From Trema orientale (Eukaryota; Streptophyta; Magnoliopsida; Rosales; Cannabaceae), in assembly GCA_002914845.1 (NCBI GenBank), contig JXTC01000444.1, positions 147,728 through 211,727 on the forward strand: DNA of 64,000 nt, in the 5' to 3' direction. Positions 1 to 12,235 of the stretch are shown here, piece after piece. The translations under genes were made by a program, and so were the position numbers. The notes beneath the pieces were generated by a model. The model did not search any database, was not told where the DNA came from, and worked only from the letters and a program-made list of their open reading frames with translations. How positions within the stretch are numbered: position 1 is the stretch's first letter; each line of letters opens with the position of its first letter.

Positions 1-160
1 AATTAAGCTCTATAGCAATTTGAGAGGGAAAGTTTTCACTCTTAGTAGTTTTTTTCTCAGTTCTTTCATTTATAGCAGTTTTTAGGGGTACTTATACCAG
101 TGAGTCTATTAATATCTGATGATAAAAATGACTTATTTATAAATATTATCAATACTAATA

Positions 161-914
161 AGGTGGCTCTATTGTCACACTTTGGTTAAGTCTCCCTATA
201 CCTCAGACTAAAATCACCAACAATTTAAAAATTAAAATTCAATTAAGGCTAATTATACCATTTAATTATTCCAAAATAGCCCTTAAAATCCAAAATATAT
301 TTTCTTTTTCCCACTCACCTTCTTTTTCTCATCTCATTCACCTCAACCATTTCCCAATCTAAGTCTGCATCGTATAAGCTCTAACTTTCTAATCTCCTCT
401 TTTATTTTCCCACTTAATTTATCCATCTTCTTATTTTATTTCATAATAGCGTTCTTTGGTCTTTAAATTTATAAATTCATTATAAATAATCGGTTCTGAC
501 CCTATTATCAATCGATCAAAATGCAAATCCAAAAACAAAAAAAATTAACAAGAATAACTTAAAAGTTAAATATAAAGAAACTTACGAACTTCCGATCAAG
601 ATTATCTAAATTATTCATATATATATATATGTATATATACTTTTATTATATGTCTATATTTTTAATATGAAGTATAAGAATATTGATCTACTGTAGGACG
701 CACCATCATGAAGATTTGAGATGTAATGCAATTCGTTTAACACCTGTTTGAAGATTTCTTAAGAAAGAAAATGTTTGAAACTCATAAATGTTGGATAATA
801 TTTTTTAAGCTTTTGTACTTAAAAGTAACTTTATTTTGGGTTATTTTTGTAATAAAATAATTTATAAAAATGAGGTGTGAGGAGAGTGGACAAAAGGTGA
901 CAATAGACCCGTCC
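161..914. mobile_element. Non-autonomous Mutator-like (MULE) element, copy 1
   Basis: The left end reads AGGTGGCTCTATTGTCAC and the inverted right end reads GGACGGGTCTATTGTCAC, a short imperfect terminal inverted repeat. The flanks are ATACTAATA (152-160) and AAACTAATA (915-923), a 9-bp target duplication with one mismatch, which is the Mutator signature. The 754-bp interior is AT-rich and has no transposase. Length and termini match elements at 4351-5095 and 28946-29674, so the three form one family. The ends and duplications are seen directly; assignment to Mutator is inferred from duplication length. Confidence 0.6.
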
Positions 915-1133
915 AAACTAATATTCATTGTCATATCACATATAAAATTACTAAAATACCCCTACCAGCACTCTAATGTGATCGACCGTACCGTACCGTA
1001 CTCGACCATATGCTTAACTATGTTCACATTCGACTATTTAACCAATGTCGAATTTTGGGGACGGGAACTTATTTAGAATTATGAAACTTTCATTAAATGA
1101 GTCCTAGTTTTATAAATGATTTATATACTCTAT

Positions 1134-1765
1134 ACTTTTTTTCATCACATACTTTAAAAAGATGGTCAAAATTGATAATGCCCTCCTTTTCTATTGTAAA
1201 CTTCTAAATCAATCCCTAATTTTTCTATCTAATAGCTAGTTGAGTCTTTTTTGGGAATTTACACCTAGAAGGTCTACTAAATTCTTGTGATGAAAAACAG
1301 GACTTACTCATTAATATTTTTAAAACTAACTCCAATTGCCATGTCACACATGTAAAATTACTTAGATACTCTATTTCTTCAGTAAACTTCAAACTACTTT
1401 AGCCACCACCACCGGTCTCGATCCTGACCCTGGCGGTGGCGCCTCCGCTCGACTAGGGTCGAAAATTTTTGACCGTGGTCGAACTTGTCCGGTCGCCTCT
1501 CCAGGTTGTTCCGATCGTTTTTCAATCGATGGCCGGAAAATTTCGACCTCACTCGAAAATATTCAACTGGGGTCGAACCACTGTTTGACCGTAGTTGAAC
1601 AATTCGACTGGGGTCAAAGCTTTCGACCGGCATTCGACCGTGGTCGAAATTTTTCGACCACAGTCGAACATAGCCGGTCGTCTTCTCGGCCCCGCCTCCG
1701 TCACTTTTGATTTTTTCGACTTGGTCGAAAATTTTCGACTAGAGTCGAGTCAGGGGTAATTTTGG
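1134..1765. repeat. Dispersed repeat copy A with TTCGACC/GGTCGAA palindromes
   Basis: The stretch opens with text shared with 13138-13858 (TTTACACCTAGAAG, then the CCACCACC...GGTCT block). Between about 1440 and 1755 it becomes a dense array of short palindromes built from TTCGAC and GTCGAA, for example TTCGACCGTGGTCGAA near 1633-1648. It is much more GC-rich than the surroundings. A minus-strand open frame at 1394-1633 is a by-product of this composition and resembles no protein I know. No terminal repeats or target duplication were found, so the element class is unknown. Confidence 0.55.
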
Positions 1766-2181
1766 AACTCCAAAATATTCATTAAATAACATGGCAATAA
1801 AAGTCCTACTTTTGTAAATGGTTTATAAGTTGTCCTTTTTTTCATTACATGTATTAAAAAAGGGTCAAAATTGATAATCCCCCAATTTTTTTCCAATTGA
1901 TTGGTTGAAGTTTGACTTGAGTTTTGACAACTGCCTAATTGAGGTTTAAAAGCATAACATGGGTATTTTTTTGAACTCCAAAATATTCATTAAATGACAT
2001 GGCAATGAAAGTTCTACTTTTGTAAATAGTTAATAAGTTGTCATTTTTTTCATCACATGTATTAAAAAAAGGTCAAAATTGATAATCCCCCAGTTTTTTT
2101 CCAATTGATTGGTTGAAGTTTGACTTGAGTTTTGACAACTGCCTAATTGAGGTTTAAAAGCATAACATGCGTATTTTTTGG
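1766..2181. repeat. Tandem duplication, two units of about 208 bp
   Basis: Two head-to-tail units start with AACTCCAAAATATTCATTAAA at 1766 and 1974 (first 20 bases shared) and stay nearly identical through CATAACATGSGTATTTTTT. A weaker third relative lies at about 1077-1200, and a fragment recurs at about 13829-13850, at the end of the second dispersed repeat copy. The duplication therefore involves the 3' part of the palindrome-rich repeat just upstream. Confidence 0.75.
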
Positions 2182-2394
2182 TAAAAACCCAAAAAATACT
2201 TATATTTTGAAACATATTATTAATTGACTTATTTTCCAATTGTTGTTTATGAAATAAAATAAAATAAAAAAAGCTAAAACACAATCATTTAAAACTTAAA
2301 ACTTAAAAAAGTCCTAGATCGTGGTTCAAAGACACTTCTATTCCAAACCAAAATGGTAACCGACAAATGTTACATTAATCCACAAGTCATCCTA

Positions 2395-2545
2395 TATATA
2401 AAAGCTAGATCTAATTGAGTTGGTAAAGTTATTTGGCGTTGAATCAAAAGGATACCGTGATCAATTCTCGTTTTGATCAAAAAATCGGAGAAGGATTACG
2501 TGTGAGAGAATATTAGATCTCCTTGTGTGATGCATAATAATTATA
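2395..2545 (+). mobile_element. Possible tRNA-derived SINE remnant
   Basis: TAATTGAGTTGG fits the RNA polymerase III A box at most positions, and about 33 nt downstream GTGATCAATTC is a degenerate B box. The spacing suits a tRNA-derived head. No clear tail or target duplication was found, so this is a weak call. Confidence 0.3.
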
Positions 2546-2649
2546 ATAAAATAATTGCTTATGTAGCTACTAATATTATCATTAAAATATAAAGATCAAG
2601 CCAACAAGACAATTATCATGCCAATTCTTTTTGTTTCCAACAACTCAGA

Positions 2650-3029
2650 CTAGCGGTCATCCATCCGCGTGATGCACGGGAATCTGGTAGTTGAAAATAA
2701 CTTAATAAAATGGTAGTCACATTAATAACGTGAAATTCATTTGCTAATATTATAAACTCTAAAGGTCAAGTTCAGTAGGTATTCCTTTTTTAAGTGGTTG
2801 GATCATCATCTAACAGTTATAATGATTTGAATAGTTGAAGAAAAAAATTAATAAATACACACTATTTAATGATCTTTCTCTCTTTATTTTTTATCATAAA
2901 TACAAGACGAATTTTATTTTAGGAAAAATAATACCTGTAGATTGGTTAAAAAAAATTGAATTAATCCTCTATTATAAAATGGTGTTATACCAAGCACATA
3001 TAGTACTTGGTATTACATATTAATAGAGA
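2650..3029 (-). mobile_element. Short non-autonomous Helitron
   Basis: On the minus strand the element starts TCTCTATTAATATG, close to the plant Helitron 5' end. It finishes with a hairpin (CCGTG/CGCGG stem), 11 nt, and CTAG. The host bases are A on the 5' side and T on the 3' side, as expected for Helitron insertion between A and T without target duplication. The 380-bp body has no Rep/helicase. It includes a stretch from about 2776 resembling the AGTAGGTATT MITE seen elsewhere in the window. Confidence 0.45.
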
Positions 3030-4341
3030 TGTGTGATTGATCACATAATTTACATGTAGGTCTAACACTTTTATTAGTTGTAAATATTTTCAAATATTAT
3101 ATGGTAACTGTTGGAGGTAATTTTCTAACAATAAATTGGTGGTCTAGTATGGAGCGACGAATTTTCCAACTATGACGTAAAGTTGTGGTTGGGTTGGGAT
3201 CGACGATTGCCAACTCGACCATAGCAAGTTTCGCATAGCAGACAGTTCTAAACCAAACCAAAGCATATCTTACTTGCAAATGATCTCGTTACTTTTACTA
3301 TAAAACTCAACTAAAGGAGAAGATACGATCCAAAGACAAAGACTAAAGAAAAGAATTATGATCATCTTAGCACTTCCAAGTATGTCGAAGCCAAAACTAA
3401 TTACAAGAAGCCAATTACAATCGACTTGATGTCTCTTCCAAAGTCAAGCTCAATTACAAGTAAGCAGTGATAACTAGCAGCGCTTCCAAGTATTTCTAAC
3501 AACCTAATTACAAGAAAACAATTATGGTCTACTCGTGTCTCTGGGCATTCCTAAGTAGAGCAAAGACGATTTATGCACACAGATAATTTGATTCAACGAA
3601 ATCATAATTAATCACTTGTAACAATTATTTTTAAATGATTGCCTAACGCGTCCACATGGCACTGATATGAATTGACATGTATCAACTGCTCCTGCATTAT
3701 GAGCTCCCTCATACCTCTGTATATGCATCGCTTCCCAATGATTATAGTAAGCCACCTATCGCAATCTATGAAATCCTATATCTTGATAACATTCTCTTTT
3801 ATCTTTATTAGTGCCACCTTGGTCCACCATTGACTTGAGTGTCAGAGAGTGGTAAGTATTACATCGGTGCCAGCACCTTAGTTCATGTTGTCAGACCATT
3901 GTACTTTACTCTATGCAAATTATTTGTTTGAACTCGATATTCATTTTTCGATTTGGAGTGCAAGGTATGCAAAGTTGGTGCTTTGACAAAAAACGCACTA
4001 ATAATGGCAATAATAAAATAGTTGCATACTTTGCTTAATTGATAATCACTTATTTTCATTGTTAAGGTTAAAGTTCAAATCCCCTGCCCAATGTTTTTTA
4101 ATATGTAAAAAAAAGCCGGTGGGATGGCTGCTAATTTTTCAAAATCTAAAGGAAAGAATATCTGGACTTTGTTTATTTATTCTTTTATAATGTCTCTTAC
4201 TTTAAAAAACATAATGCTTGTCTAAATTCCCATGTTGAATAGCTAGTCAAGTTTTTCAAATTTTCAGGAGAAATGTTCTGTGGAAATACAACGGAGTGGT
4301 TGAATTTAAGGAAAAATTCTGATATTTTTTTTCTTTGATAA
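3030..4341. other. Intergenic, no gene seen
   Basis: AT-rich sequence with no supported gene. At 3360-3545 the phrases CTTCCAAGTAT and AATTACAAG recur irregularly, perhaps a decayed minisatellite. At 4031-4100 a GTTCAAATCCCC motif resembles a polymerase III B box, but the A box is poor. Confidence 0.5.
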
Positions 4342-4350
4342 ATACTAAAT

Positions 4351-5095
4351 GGGTGGCTCTATTGTCATCCTTTGTTTTCTCCTCTTACCTCTTTTCTAAT
4401 TAAACTCCTTAGAGATTTAAAAATTTCTTCTAACACCCCTTGTAAATTCTTTTTAAGTACAAAATTACCCCTTAACTAAAAGAAAAATAAAATTAAGAAC
4501 ATTTCTCCACACACCCCATATATCTACAAAAGTATACAATTTGTGAGTTCAAACTTTAATTTTTTTTTTTTTCAGAAGAAATGCCATCTAGTTTTGTTGT
4601 TTGGAATGGTGAATATGATTTGTATAGTGTTTTCTCTCCATTTTGGGCATGTTGTGCTCGTAAAGCGGTAAAAGGTTTTGATTTTTTTTTTTTTTTTTAA
4701 AATGTGGAGATACATTATTGCTTACTAAGTGTTTGTGATAATTCCCCAAATATGAATTAAGGGTTGAAAAATCTTTTCAGGTTCAAATGAAGGAGGTTGT
4801 TAAAAGAGGATATGCAGAAGCCTCTACTACATTTGACAGTTTTCTTCTTCACCTTTTTTTATTGCTCTTTTTCTGACAGCAAATTGTTTATATGCTTCAT
4901 CTCTACTTTTTCAAAAGCATGAGAGTGTGTTTGGGGGGTGTGTTATTTGGGAGGTGTGTTAAAGAAATTAAGTTTTACTGTGTATTAATATATAAGAGTA
5001 TTTATATTAATTTATAAAAGGTTATTTTAGTAAATAACTAGTTAATTAGAAGAAAAGTGAGAAAGAAAAAAAAAAGGGTGGCAATAGAGCCACCC
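4351..5095. mobile_element. Non-autonomous Mutator-like element, copy 2
   Basis: The left end is GGGTGGCTCTATTGTCATCC and the inverted right end is GGGTGGCTCTATTGCCACCC. A perfect 9-bp target duplication, ATACTAAAT, lies at 4342-4350 and 5096-5104. The 745-bp interior has no transposase. This is the best preserved of the three family copies and defines its ends. A perfect 9-bp duplication with a roughly 20-bp inverted repeat is the classical picture of a short Mutator-like element. Confidence 0.8.
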
Positions 5096-5104
5096 ATACT
5101 AAAT

Positions 5105-5630
5105 TAGGTAAAATTATAAACCAACTTATTAACATAAAGTAACCAAGTAGTTTACAACTCTAATTTTTAATGCAAACAGCTCTCCCAATTTTGTTTCTCA
5201 ATCAAGCTGTAGACTACTAGTTTACTGGAGCCTAGAGCACTAGTTGGTTTGTGCAACACATCTAGGAGTTTCTTCCCTCCTAAAAGTGTCATTTAAAAAA
5301 AAAAATCACAATCCCCTGAAAAAAAAAATTACAAAAGTCACTTTAGCCAAATTAGTCCTACCCATATCCTCCCAAAATTTTAAGACTAGTTCATAATGTC
5401 ATTTGAATGTAAAAACTTCCTAGTCCCATCCATTTCTCTCCAAAAAATTAGTGAGAACCAAAGAAAAGCTATGGTTGGAGCCTAGAGCGTGAGTTGGTTT
5501 GTACAACAGATCTAGGATATTGGACTAAATGACATTTTAGGATAATTTTCATTATTCTTTATGACTACTCCGTCAGGAAGAGTTGTATAATTTTTATGAC
5601 TAGTTCTAAGAAAGTTGTAATAAAATATAG
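5105..5630. repeat. Intergenic with a spaced direct repeat
   Basis: No gene is visible. A roughly 40-bp phrase beginning GGAGCCTAGAGC and ending GATCTAGG or CATCTAGG occurs at about 5227-5267 and again at 5478-5517, in the same orientation. The part between is AT-rich. Confidence 0.5.
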
Positions 5631-6030
5631 GGGAAATTAGAAAAAATACGGTATTTTTGAAAAGAATTGAAAAAATACGGTCCTTTTGTATTTTTCATGG
5701 TGTGGTACGGTTTTTATTAGAAAAATACTACTTTTTAAAAAATATTTATAAAAATATCATTTTTTAAAATAGTAACTAGTTTCTAGTAAACAGTTTCCAG
5801 AAACTGGTAACTAGTAACCGAAGATATTTATAACTAATATATAATTGGTAACCAGTTTCCAGAAACTGGTAACTAGTAACTATTTTAAAAGTGGTAATTT
5901 TCTAAATATTTTTTAAAAAGTGATATTTTCTTAATTAAAACCGTATGAAAACTGGAAAAAACTGTGACTTCCGTATTTTTGTAATTCTTTTCATTTTTTA
6001 TAGGTATAAGTGTAAGAAATCCTAAAATAT
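5631..6030. mobile_element. Fold-back (long inverted repeat) element
   Basis: The whole stretch reads as an imperfect inverted repeat centred near 5835. The left arm AGAATTGAAAAAATACGG matches the inverted right arm AGAATTACAAAAATACGG, and the inner arms both carry GTTTCCAGAAACTGG-type blocks near 5790-5810 and 5855-5870. A transcript could fold into a long hairpin. No coding potential and no confirmed target duplication; the exact ends are estimates. Confidence 0.6.
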
Positions 6031-6239
6031 ATAGTGAAAAAAAAATTATTTTGGCCCAAATTAGTACTCAGGGTCCAAACCGCCGGGTTTAATAACGTCA
6101 AATAGTGGATCTTGTCCACCACAAGAGTTCAATATCGTTATTGGAAGGCCCAGACCACGCTGGCTAGTTTGGGTCCAACATATCGGACAATGTGAGTCAA
6201 ATCGTCTAAGGTGGACCGGGGTTAAGCAAGTTACCACTA

Positions 6240-6405
6240 CTTAAGGCTTAAGCCCAATGAGATAGCTCAACCAGCAATTGTGGCAATGTTCCAGAGTTCA
6301 AACAATCTCTCCCATCATTCCAAATTTCCAATTCACAAACAAACACAAAACAAACAAAACATCATTCCAAATTTCCAATTCACAAACAAACACCACAACA
6401 AAACA
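6240..6405 (+). repeat. tRNA-like motif pair followed by a 47-bp tandem duplication
   Basis: TAGCTCAACCAG resembles an A box, and GAGTTCAAACAATC about 40 nt later resembles a B box, suggesting a SINE head. It is followed at 6313-6359 and 6360-6405 by two almost identical copies of a 47-bp unit beginning CATCATTCCAAATTTCC. The duplication is certain; the SINE reading is weak. Confidence 0.45.
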
Positions 6406-6414
6406 AAGAGAAAA

Positions 6415-7149
6415 CTAGGGGTTTGTTTGGTAACACTTATTTAAACAGTTTTTTGTTTTTTTAATCAAAAAAGTAGAAATATTTTTCAAAAGTATGTTTG
6501 GTAAAATTACTTTTATTTTTTATTTTTTTAATTTGACAATAAAATTTTTAAAATTTTGAAAACAAAAATTTCTTACTTCCAAAATTTTTTTAAACAATTT
6601 TGTAGAAATGCTAGTATCAAAATTCAAACATATCTAGACTCACATCACCATTTTTCTTAACATTTTCCCTCTCATCACTATTTCTATTGTCATTATCTCT
6701 TTAGCCTCATGTAAAAGTGGTATTTTTCTAAATATTTTTAAAAGTTATATTTTTCAAAATAAAAATTTTAAAAGTGGTATTTTTCAAATATAATTGTAAA
6801 ATTTGGTTTTTTTTCAAAAATTTCCCAAAATATTTAGAAAAATATCATTTTGAAAAGTTTATTTTGAAAAATACGACTTATGAAATAGATTTAGACAAAT
6901 ACCACTTTTTCTCTCTCCTATCTTCCCCTTCTTTTTCCTTTATTACTCTCCCTTTTGATTTTCACTTTCAAAAGTAAAAAGTGCTAGTTACCAAATATGT
7001 ATTTATTTTTTTATTTTATAAAATAAAAAACACAACATTGTTACCAAGCACATTTATGTTTTTGAAATGCAAAAAATAAAATAAAAAAAGTACTTTTATT
7101 TTTGTGTTTCAAAAAATAAAAAATAAAAGTGTTACCAAACAGTACCTAG
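6415..7149. mobile_element. TIR element with GTTTGGTAACACT ends
   Basis: The left end is CTAGGGGTTTGTTTGGTAAC and the inverted right end is CTAGGTACTGTTTGGTAACA. The two arms then share AT-rich blocks. These ends resemble short hAT-like elements common in plants, but I could not find an 8-bp target duplication, so superfamily is unassigned. The small plus-strand open frame at 6774-6977 lies in low-complexity sequence and is not supported. Confidence 0.5.
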
Positions 7150-10100
7150 ATGAATGACCAATTTTTTAAATTGATTTAAGTAGATGTCCATGGTTTAAAA
7201 GTTATAGTTAAATGTTCATTTATTTATAACTTTAACTGTGTGGAATATATTATATTTCCATTTTTGTCATTAAGTAAGTAAGTCATTTAGCTATAAACTT
7301 TTGATTTGGGCCAAAAAATGGTCAAATAACTATTCAGTCCATTCACAAACTAGTTTTATCATATTCTCTAACGGTTTCTCAAACTTCACTTTAATTGCCA
7401 ATAATTCTAACCTTGACTCCAATCAACTTCTATATTGGAATCAGACTTTGATTTATTTGCAATGTTAAAAATGTGACATTAAAAACTTGCCAGCAAAGTT
7501 AAGGGTGTAATTTAATAAGTTAAAAAACAAAAAATCAACCCAATCCGCCGGCGAAGGGGGGGTGGTATTTACATTTTTCACCATTTTAACTATTGCATTA
7601 ATTATCAACTAATATCATCTAAAACCTCGTAAATTTCGACCTTGATGTACACATGATAGTCACTAGATCGATTTAGATTTTTCAAAGTGGTCGAAAAATG
7701 CTTATTCAATCTACTAGTCTCTCTAAAACCCATGTAAATTCTAGTCTCTTATTTTGCACAGTAATCTCTTTACATCGATTCAAACTTTTCAAAGTATTGG
7801 AGAAGCGCTAATTCAAATTTGACCTATATACTTTGAATTAGTCGGTTGGAAAGATCTAATTCGGGGAAAAAAAAAAGGGGGAAATCTTTCTAAACCAGAT
7901 GAGCATTGGAGCAACTCCAATACATCAACTTCTCCACCAAGCAAAATATTGTATAGGTTGCCCCCACACCCCCACAAATCAATTCCTTTTCTTCCTTGGA
8001 ACGTTTCCAAGAAAAATTCCTTGTCTTAATCACATAAAAATATCGTGGAGCAAAGACATCGTCAAAGTCGGTAAAAGGCAATAATAGTATTAAGTCTTCT
8101 AAGCAAGGTCAATTAGGACTCTCTTATATGTATTGATCTCCCATGACAAGGAGAGATGGCGCGGTCGGTTCACCTTTTGAACGTTAGTCCAAGTGTCGGT
8201 TAGGCATGCCTTTTTTTTATTTTTTATTTTTATTTTCTAAGGTGGGTCAAAACTCGGCGTCGTCGTCCACGCGGCGTCATATGGGTGGCGAACACCGAAA
8301 GTTTTAACACGTTTTTGCGGAACATTTGATGTCGTTTATAATCATTATGACTATAGATGTTCCTGACGTGTCAAGAGAGCAACGGTTGAGTGGTGTGGCG
8401 GCAGTTTTAGGCCGTTGGAAAGAAAATCTTTGTTTTTCACTTTCGTTTCCAAAAGTTTATGATGTCAAATTCTGTCGTTTGATGATAGGGGTAATCCGAA
8501 AATCCAATCATGTTTCCCACTGTCAAATTTACGTTACGTTCAAGAAAACTTTATAGTTGTTTTAATATAACATATGTTATTATTATTGGCAAAGAAAAAT
8601 CTCGATTGTTAAATCAATTCTTTATATTAAAAGGTTTTAAAAAGAATAAGCTCTGATTTGTTATTTTGATCATTATTGTGTTTTCTTCAATAAAAAGTAA
8701 ATAACGACCCTTATAACTTAGTTTAATTGGCATATTCGTGTCGTGGCTCTCTTGAATTCGACAAATGAGGCAAGGATTATCTTTTGAGGAATGTTTTTAT
8801 CCTTTAATCAAAAGGACATGTCTAGCAGGAAAGAAAGAAAAGAATACGGAATCAGAAATTTTGTCTACCCAAGACCAGTTAATGATATAAAAATATAAAT
8901 ATATGTATATATATATACACACATGGAATGCAAGTAATATTTTTTTTTCCATTAAAAAAAAGTAACTAGAATTGAATATATCCCGCAAGCAGATCAAAAG
9001 AAAAGACCATTGTATATAATTATCATAACAAACAATATTATGTATAGATATCATCACAGTTTGACCGTTGCTGCCACATCTTTTGAGTAATTAATTATTT
9101 TGTTTCATAAACTAATACCTAAGGGGATAAGTACTATATATTAATCTCACTTGTTTGGCGGCAGAAGATTTTGTTGAATATTTTTTATCCACATCCATCC
9201 ATTCACAAGCATAAGATCAAGGTTTAGATTAAGCCTTGCAACTTGCAAAGTGTTAGAAAGTTTTATTTGAGTTCATTTAATTGAATTAAGCTTTTAAGTT
9301 TTAACCTCTTTATGCTGAATAAATTAATTAAGCATTTAAATTATGATTACGATCTTACGTACTCAGGAAAAAAAATTGATTGCGATCATCAATGGCTTAA
9401 ACCTACTCTTATGTGTGTTTATAAATTTATTCAAGAGTATGATAAGAACATAAAAGTGACTTTTCAAGTTTAAAATTAATAAAGGATCTTACAATCAATT
9501 TATAAAATCCAAAAATTATATGTTTATGTCAACATCTTATTATCTTTTCTATCACTTTTTAAAAAAAAAAATTAAAAAACCACCTTTAAATGTTTATTAA
9601 ATTTATATTTTTTGTTTTATTGTAAAAGCAAAATTTAATTAAACCAAAAAAAGCATAATCCACGGACAAAGCAGCGTTCTACTATTTTAAGTAATCTTCG
9701 AGTATAAATCCAAAAAGAATATGAATTAGGTATGCGTGATTATATCTTAATGAAGTAGTTAATTAGTGTTAGGTAAAGGGCTTTGATTGCTTGATGAATA
9801 ACATTAACATAACAACGTGCGTTTTTCGCGTGAACGAAGATAGAACAAATCCAAGTGCTTTTTAATCTTTATAAGCAATACCAAGTTAATATTTTTAAAA
9901 ATTAACCTTTGCACGCATCATTACTTTCGCATTTCTTGAAACCTTTCATACTACATGAAAAGACCAATGGTACAGTGTTTCACATTTACCTACGCACAAG
10001 TTTAACAATAAGTTTTTAAAAACCAAATAAACCCACGCACAAGTTGAACACTAATTTTAGAAAAAATAAATAAATTAAAAGTATTAAGAACTAAAACTTT

Positions 10101-11929
10101 TCCCTTCAGTTTGACCAAGACTATACCTACCCATTCTGCTCCATGGAATGAATCTAACAAAATCGTACCTACATATTCTTGATTGGTAATCCCCAGAAAC
10201 ATAATATATAACTAAAAGAGGATGAATTCTAGTAAGAGAGACATATATAATTCTAGTTTACTGAAAAAAAAAAAAAGAGAGAGAAAAGACAATGGTTCTA
10301 GTCAAATTATTCTCATATCCATCGGTCTCCAATAAAATGTTGACACGTAACTCATTTTGGAAGGAAAACGAAAATCCATGACTAAGTTGTACCTGTACCT
10401 ATCTTTCCCATCATAGAGTCAATTAATTTAGTGTTATCGTAGCAGACCTTTCTAGAAACATTAACGGAATGAGAAAACAGCTATCAAAATTATGATGTAT
10501 TTTCGGGTAGAAAAAGACTATAATTATTAATTAAACAACAAGCTAAAATCAAATTTCCTTCTTTTATATAAAATGGACTTTTACAATTTAGTTTGAAGCG
10601 AAGACTTGCAAAGAAATGGAAACAAAACGAATAGAAAGGAATAAATTAAGAAAACTAGAAGGAGATGGTCGAGCTTGTCAGGATTCAAAAGGCAAAAGAG
10701 CATACGGCATTGAGATTTGAGAGTCCAACAAGAGTTCGATTAGTCCAAGCCAAAAAAAAAAAAAAAAAAAAGGTTCTCTTAACAAAAAAAAGGTAAAAAA
10801 AGAAAAAGAAAAAAGAAGCAACACGCGTCCACAATTTAAGTTGCCAAGTGTCTTTCTTTTTCATTTTTGAATACAATGGCATCATAATTCATAGGGGTAG
10901 TTCCTAGAAGGAGAGGAAAAGTGCAAAAATAACAATATATTAAGTACCCATATAGTCTTTTTCTCTTTATTATCTATCAACATTTTATTTTAACAAGTTT
11001 TCAAAGTGGAAACATTGCTTTATCCAATATAGATCCAGGTTCAATGTACTTCAATTTCTTTCTTTTCCTTTTTTTTAAAAATCCGTTTTTCATTTCTTTT
11101 CGTTTTTTTTTTTTTGGTTATTTGGGGATATTAATGTACTTTAAAGTTAAGAAAATTAATTCTACATGATGCTTAATTTATTTTTTCGACTCCTAATAAT
11201 TACACAATAACATTGATTGGACCTTAAAAAAGAAAAAACACCGTATAAATATATCAGTTAAATGCTACACATCTTCATAAATTATCCAAAAACAAAAATA
11301 ATTTGACAGATGTGCCAACTTACAACTGATAAGTATTTATTGAATAATTTTTTTCTATCATACTCATTAACTGCCATCTTATATTACTACATCATTTAAA
11401 TTATTTTCTTAAGATAACTTGAGGTCTAAGATCCAGTACTTTTATATCAAACTCATCTATGATATAAACAAGTGTATCCTACGTAGGTACATATTAAATT
11501 ATAGTAATTGTCTTCTGTTATGCATAAATGTATTTGGTGCTTCAGTAAAGACTTTTGCTTTCAATGGTTATTTTCTATCATGTGGACTTCTCAAGTAGAC
11601 AAAATTAATAACTATCAATCCCTTTTAACCTTAGTTTATATCATATTTTAAAAAAACATTTGTACTTCCAAGGAAAAAAAAAAAGAAAAAACCTCTGATA
11701 AAAATCTAAAGATTCAAAAACATTTATACTTCTCTGACACACAAAAGAGCTTACTTGAATAATGTAGCTAGTCACAGACAACAACAGCAAATAGCCAAAT
11801 TGGTAGCATGGTTGGTCCACTGAAATTCTAGCTACGTAGACCCGGTCTTCTATTGACTGTCGACTCAGGTTTCTTTGTCTCAATCCAATGCTTGGTCCAT
11901 CCCTATTTAGCAAAAATGATAATGACAAA
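7150..11929. other. Intergenic, no gene seen
   Basis: No supported gene. About 8140-8560 is GC-richer than its surroundings and contains several CG dinucleotides and a GGCGTCGTCGTCC stretch, perhaps an old promoter or exon relic. Several short open frames here (for example 8326-8556 and 11641-11928) have no recognisable domain. Poly-A runs occur near 10747-10770 and 11927-11950. Confidence 0.5.
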
Positions 11930-11954
11930 AAAAAAAAAAAAAAAAAAAACNAAA

Positions 11955-12230
11955 TTAGGTGAATATCACTTTTTTTTCCTCATTAATTAAATCTACCACC
12001 ATACCACTTTTTAAAATGAATTCTTGATGAATTCTTGACGATCTTGACGGATTCTTGACAGATTCTTGATTTTAGTGATAATCTTGACAGATTCTTGATG
12101 GATTCTTGACGGATTCTTGATGAATTCTTGATAGATTCTTGACTAATTCCCTCCCAAAAGTGGTAGAATCTAATAGTGGTGGTAAATTTAGTTAAACATT
12201 TGAAAAAAATGGTAGTTGTCTACTTAACCC
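11955..12230. mobile_element. MITE-like element with internal minisatellite
   Basis: The outer arms are inverted relatives: AAATCTACCACCATACCACT on the left, and an inverted right arm reading AAATTTACCACCACTATTAG. Between them, at 12018-12149, lies the GATTCTTGAC array listed separately. The ends are estimates (about TTAGGTGAA on the left and inverted TTGGGTTAA on the right). The left boundary abuts a poly-A run with an undetermined base at 11951. Confidence 0.45.
12018..12149 (+). repeat. GATTCTTGACG minisatellite
   Basis: About ten imperfect copies of an 11-bp unit close to GATTCTTGACG (variants GATGAATTCTT, GACAGATTCTT, GATAGATTCTT) follow each other, broken once by TTTTAGTGATAA. The array sits inside inverted arms, so it may belong to a mobile element. 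Confidence 0.8.
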
Positions 12231-12235
12231 AATCA

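Noticed and set aside
2390..2405. TCCTATATATAAAAGC as a Helitron 5' end
   Set aside because: The sequence fits loosely, but no hairpin-CTAG 3' end was found downstream on the plus strand.
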